Below are positions 61,664-64,000 of a stretch of DNA of 64,000 nt, one piece after another. This stretch comes from Burkholderia lata. Its GTDB lineage: Bacteria > Pseudomonadota > Gammaproteobacteria > Burkholderiales > Burkholderiaceae. Below the pieces are notes generated by a model. The model was not told the DNA's origin. It was given only the letters and a program-made list of their open reading frames with translations, and ran no database searches. Where the stretch lies: assembly GCF_902499335.1 (NCBI RefSeq), contig NZ_CABVQK010000001.1, positions 186,001 through 250,000 of the forward strand, in the 5' to 3' direction. Each line of letters begins with the position of its first letter. The stretch's first letter is position 1. The position numbers and the translations under genes are program-made.

Positions 61664-63889
61664 TCAGGCGCTCAGGTATTCATGCACGGCCGCATAGCCG
61701 CGGCCGTAGCCGCGCGCCTTCGGCGGCACGCCGTTGAAGATCCCGCCTTCCAGGTCGACGCCCGCGGTGCGCAGGCGCTTGATCGCGTCGGCAATCTCGC
61801 CTTCGGTATGCATGCCCGAGCGCAGCACGAGGAACGTCGAGCCGGCCATGCGGCCGATGATGGTCGCGTCGGTCACCGCCAGCACCGGCGGCGAATCGAT
61901 CAGCACGACGTCGTAGCGCTTGCCGAGCCCTTCCAGGTATTGCGGCAGGCGCGTCGACATCAGCAGTTCCGACGGGTTCGGCGGGCGCGTGCCGGCCGAG
62001 ATGAACGACAGGCCCTGCACCGGCGTTTCGCGCACGGCGTCCTCGAGCGCCGACTGGTCGCTCAGCAGCTCGGACAGGCCCGGCTGCGAGGTGAGCCCAA
62101 AGTAGCGGTCGAGCAGGCCGCGACGCATGTCGGCGTCGATCAGCAGCACGCGCTTGCCCGAATGCGCGAGCAGCACCGCGAGGTTGACCGTCAGGAAGCT
62201 CTTGCCGATGCCGGGCGTCGGGCCCGTCAGCACGATCACGCGGTTCTTCGCATCCATCATCGCGAACTGCATCGCGGTGCGCAGGCTGCGCAGGCTCTCG
62301 ACGCTGAGATCCTTCGGACGCAGGCTCGCGAGGATCGGCCGCGCGCGGCTGCCGCCCTTCTCGGCCTGTGCGTCGAGCTTCACCTGCTCGGCGCTTTGCG
62401 GCACCAGCCCGTACAGCGGCAGGTTGAACGCGCGCTCGATGCGGTCGGGATCCTCGATGCCCTGGAACATGTTGCGGCGCAGGAACACGACGCCCGTGCC
62501 GAGGATCAGGCCGAGAAACACCGCGGCCGACAGGATCAGCACCTTCTTCGGCTTGACCGGATCGCCCGGACGCAGCGCCGAATCGATGAGGTGGATGTTG
62601 CCGCCCGTGCCGGCCTTCTGCACCGACAGCTCCTGCACGCGGTTCAGCAGCAGCACATAGATGTCCTCGGCAACCTTCGCGTCACGCTGCAGCTGGACGG
62701 CCTTCACTTCGGTGGCCGGCAGGCTGCGGAAGCGGTTGCTGAACTTGTCCTTTTCGCCCTGCAGCTCCGCGAGCTGCTGCTTTGCGGCGATCACCATCGG
62801 GTGCGAATCGGTGAAGCGCTGCGCGAGCGACGCGAGCTGCAGGCGCTGCGCGGCGATCTGCTGCTCGTACTGCACGCTGCCCTCGAGGTAGACCTTCGCC
62901 TCGTCGCTCGCGTTGATCGAGCCCGACGTGCGCTGGTACTGCGTCAGCGCGGCTTCCGCGCGTTCGAGGTCGGCCTTCAGGCGCGGCTCCTCGCCCTTCA
63001 GGAAGTCGAGCATCTTGGTCGCCTCGGCCTGCTTCGCGACCACGTGCTGGTTCAGGTACGACTGCGCGAGCGCGTTCGCGATCGCGGCGGTCTGGTCCGG
63101 GTCCTTGCCTTCGAGCGAGATCTGCACGACGCCCGTCTGCTTGCCCTGCTCGGTCACCTGGATGCCGGTCTGGAAGCCGCTGATCGCGTCGAGATCGTTG
63201 TAGCGGACCACCGTGAACTGCGTGCCGGGGCGCGCGACGAGCTTCGACACCAGCAGCGTCACGCCGCCGCCCTGCGCCGCTTCGCCGACATGGCCCGACA
63301 GCAGCCGCATGCCGTTCTGGTCGACGATCGAGTAGGTGCCGTTCGGGCCTGCCGTCAGCGTCAGCTTCTTGCCTTCGAGCGCCGGCACGACGCTGATCGA
63401 ATCGACGTCGGCGATTTCGCCGCCCCACGCGTACGACTTCAGGCCGAGCCACGGCCGCCCCGGTTCACCCTGGGTCGCGACGCGCGCCGCGAGGCTGCCG
63501 ATCACCGGCAGCATCTTCGGCACGACCGAGAAATTCAGCTTGAACTGCTCGACCACCGGCGCGACTACGCCGCGGCTCTTGATGATCTCGATTTCCGCAT
63601 CGGTCGGCGCCTGCTGCGGGCCGCTGTTGATCATCGCACCCGTCTGCGTTTGCGTGAGCGCCTGCGACGTGTTGTCGTTGCCCTCGACCCGCACGTGCAC
63701 GTCGGCCTGGTAGACCGGCTTCGCGATGTAGCAATAGAGGCCGGCGAGCGCGATGACCGTCACCGCGATGCCGAGCAGCAGCCAGATGTCGTCCATGATC
63801 ACCTGGAGCAGCTGGCCGAGGACGACGTCCTCTTCCTCGGTTTTCGCGGTCAGGTCCGCGTAGGAGTGTTTCGCTTGCGTGTTCACCAT
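61664..63889 (-). CDS. bceF: Polysaccharide co-polymerase and tyrosine autokinase (BceF, Wzc type)
   Basis: This 741-residue protein has a Wzz domain with a first membrane helix (about residues 35-55) and a second helix near residues 455-480, then a cytoplasmic BY-kinase with Walker A (TGPTPGIGKSFLTVNLAVLL), A' (VLLIDADMRRG) and B (VVLIDSPPVLAV). The tail GYGRGYAAVHEYLSA carries three tyrosines for autophosphorylation. It sets chain length and drives export with the outer-membrane channel encoded upstream. Confidence 0.92.
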   Translation of the reverse strand: MVNTQAKHSYADLTAKTEEEDVVLGQLLQVIMDDIWLLLGIAVTVIALAGLYCYIAKPVYQADVHVRVEGNDNTSQALTQTQTGAMINSGPQQAPTDAEIEIIKSRGVVAPVVEQFKLNFSVVPKMLPVIGSLAARVATQGEPGRPWLGLKSYAWGGEIADVDSISVVPALEGKKLTLTAGPNGTYSIVDQNGMRLLSGHVGEAAQGGGVTLLVSKLVARPGTQFTVVRYNDLDAISGFQTGIQVTEQGKQTGVVQISLEGKDPDQTAAIANALAQSYLNQHVVAKQAEATKMLDFLKGEEPRLKADLERAEAALTQYQRTSGSINASDEAKVYLEGSVQYEQQIAAQRLQLASLAQRFTDSHPMVIAAKQQLAELQGEKDKFSNRFRSLPATEVKAVQLQRDAKVAEDIYVLLLNRVQELSVQKAGTGGNIHLIDSALRPGDPVKPKKVLILSAAVFLGLILGTGVVFLRRNMFQGIEDPDRIERAFNLPLYGLVPQSAEQVKLDAQAEKGGSRARPILASLRPKDLSVESLRSLRTAMQFAMMDAKNRVIVLTGPTPGIGKSFLTVNLAVLLAHSGKRVLLIDADMRRGLLDRYFGLTSQPGLSELLSDQSALEDAVRETPVQGLSFISAGTRPPNPSELLMSTRLPQYLEGLGKRYDVVLIDSPPVLAVTDATIIGRMAGSTFLVLRSGMHTEGEIADAIKRLRTAGVDLEGGIFNGVPPKARGYGRGYAAVHEYLSA

Positions 63890-63908
63890 TCGTTCCCGCT
63901 TGAGTGGT

Positions 63909-63933
63909 GCCGGGGCGGAGGCGCCGCCCCGGC
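63909..63933. other. Intercistronic hairpin between bceE and bceF
   Basis: GCCGGGGCGG and CCGCCCCGGC form a 10-bp stem with a 5-base loop in the short gap between bceE and bceF. Like the hairpin before bceG, it lacks a T-run. Confidence 0.5.
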
Positions 63934-63939
63934 GGGCTA

Positions 63940-64000
63940 TCAGCGCGTGATTTGCCGCATGAAGAAGATCGTCTGGATCGTCGGCAACACCTGCTGCAGC
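63940..64000 (-). CDS. bceE: Polysaccharide export protein C-terminus (Wza/BceE type), partial
   Basis: Only the last 19 residues are in the window: LQQVLPTIQTIFFMRQITR and a stop. This tail, just upstream of the Wzc-type gene in transcription order, fits the outer membrane Wza-like exporter. The call relies mainly on place in the operon. Confidence 0.6.
   Translation of the reverse strand, partial: LQQVLPTIQTIFFMRQITR

Overview
The window is GC-rich DNA from a Burkholderia, most likely a member of the Burkholderia cepacia complex. The reasons are the codon and base composition, the protein families present, and a gene order at the right end that matches the cepacian exopolysaccharide (bce) cluster. 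No rRNA, tRNA, CRISPR array or insertion sequence was seen.

Positions 1 to about 21,300 are the right part of a P2-like (myovirus) prophage; its capsid, lysis and baseplate genes lie left of the window. The tail genes follow P2 order: gpI (cut by the window edge), tail fibre, fibre chaperone, then a cargo block (unknown small protein, Com-like zinc protein, DNA methyltransferase), then FI sheath, FII tube, E/E' with a -1 frameshift site, T tape measure, U and D. A perfect inverted repeat upstream of the sheath gene is a strong candidate site for the Ogr-type activator encoded at 14,857. After D the phage departs from P2. It has a LysR-type HTH-only protein, an XRE repressor, three small ribbon-helix-helix-like proteins, ogr, several small unknown proteins and a 930-residue primase/helicase instead of the P2 rolling-circle protein A. 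An intergenic region follows that looks like a replication origin, with a DnaA-box-like site, AT-rich tracts and at least seven copies of an 11-bp repeat (GCCACGAGTCG type), several at about 21-bp spacing. A DUF4224 protein and a tyrosine integrase end the element against the 3' end of amn.

Positions 21,345 to 46,563 are chromosomal genes. They include amn (AMP nucleosidase); DUF2782, thrB and a membrane protein; ohrR and ohr with visible operators; a 58-residue DUF3563 gene under a striking palindromic promoter; a PHB-depolymerase-type esterase; a PAP2 phosphatase; and modABC with a ModE box, with modE convergent. They continue with CHAD, tautomerase, LysR, EamA, degenerate kinase, CorC/HlyC, ThiE-like, TreZ-like, methyltransferase, GST, DUF1345 and phosphatase genes, an Xre-RES toxin-antitoxin pair and an amino-acid binding protein.

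Positions 46,564 to 64,000 hold a gene-poor kilobase, then a VpsR-like sigma-54 activator, a membrane-associated hydrolase, an FKBP isomerase, AraC and MFS genes, and an HxlR/MFS divergent pair whose transporter seems to have lost two membrane helices. The minus-strand exopolysaccharide operon bceE(partial)-F-G-H-I-J-K closes the window. BceF and BceE act in chain length control and export, BceI in polymerisation, and BceG, H, J and K as glycosyltransferases that build the repeat unit. The sigma-54 activator is a plausible regulator of this operon.
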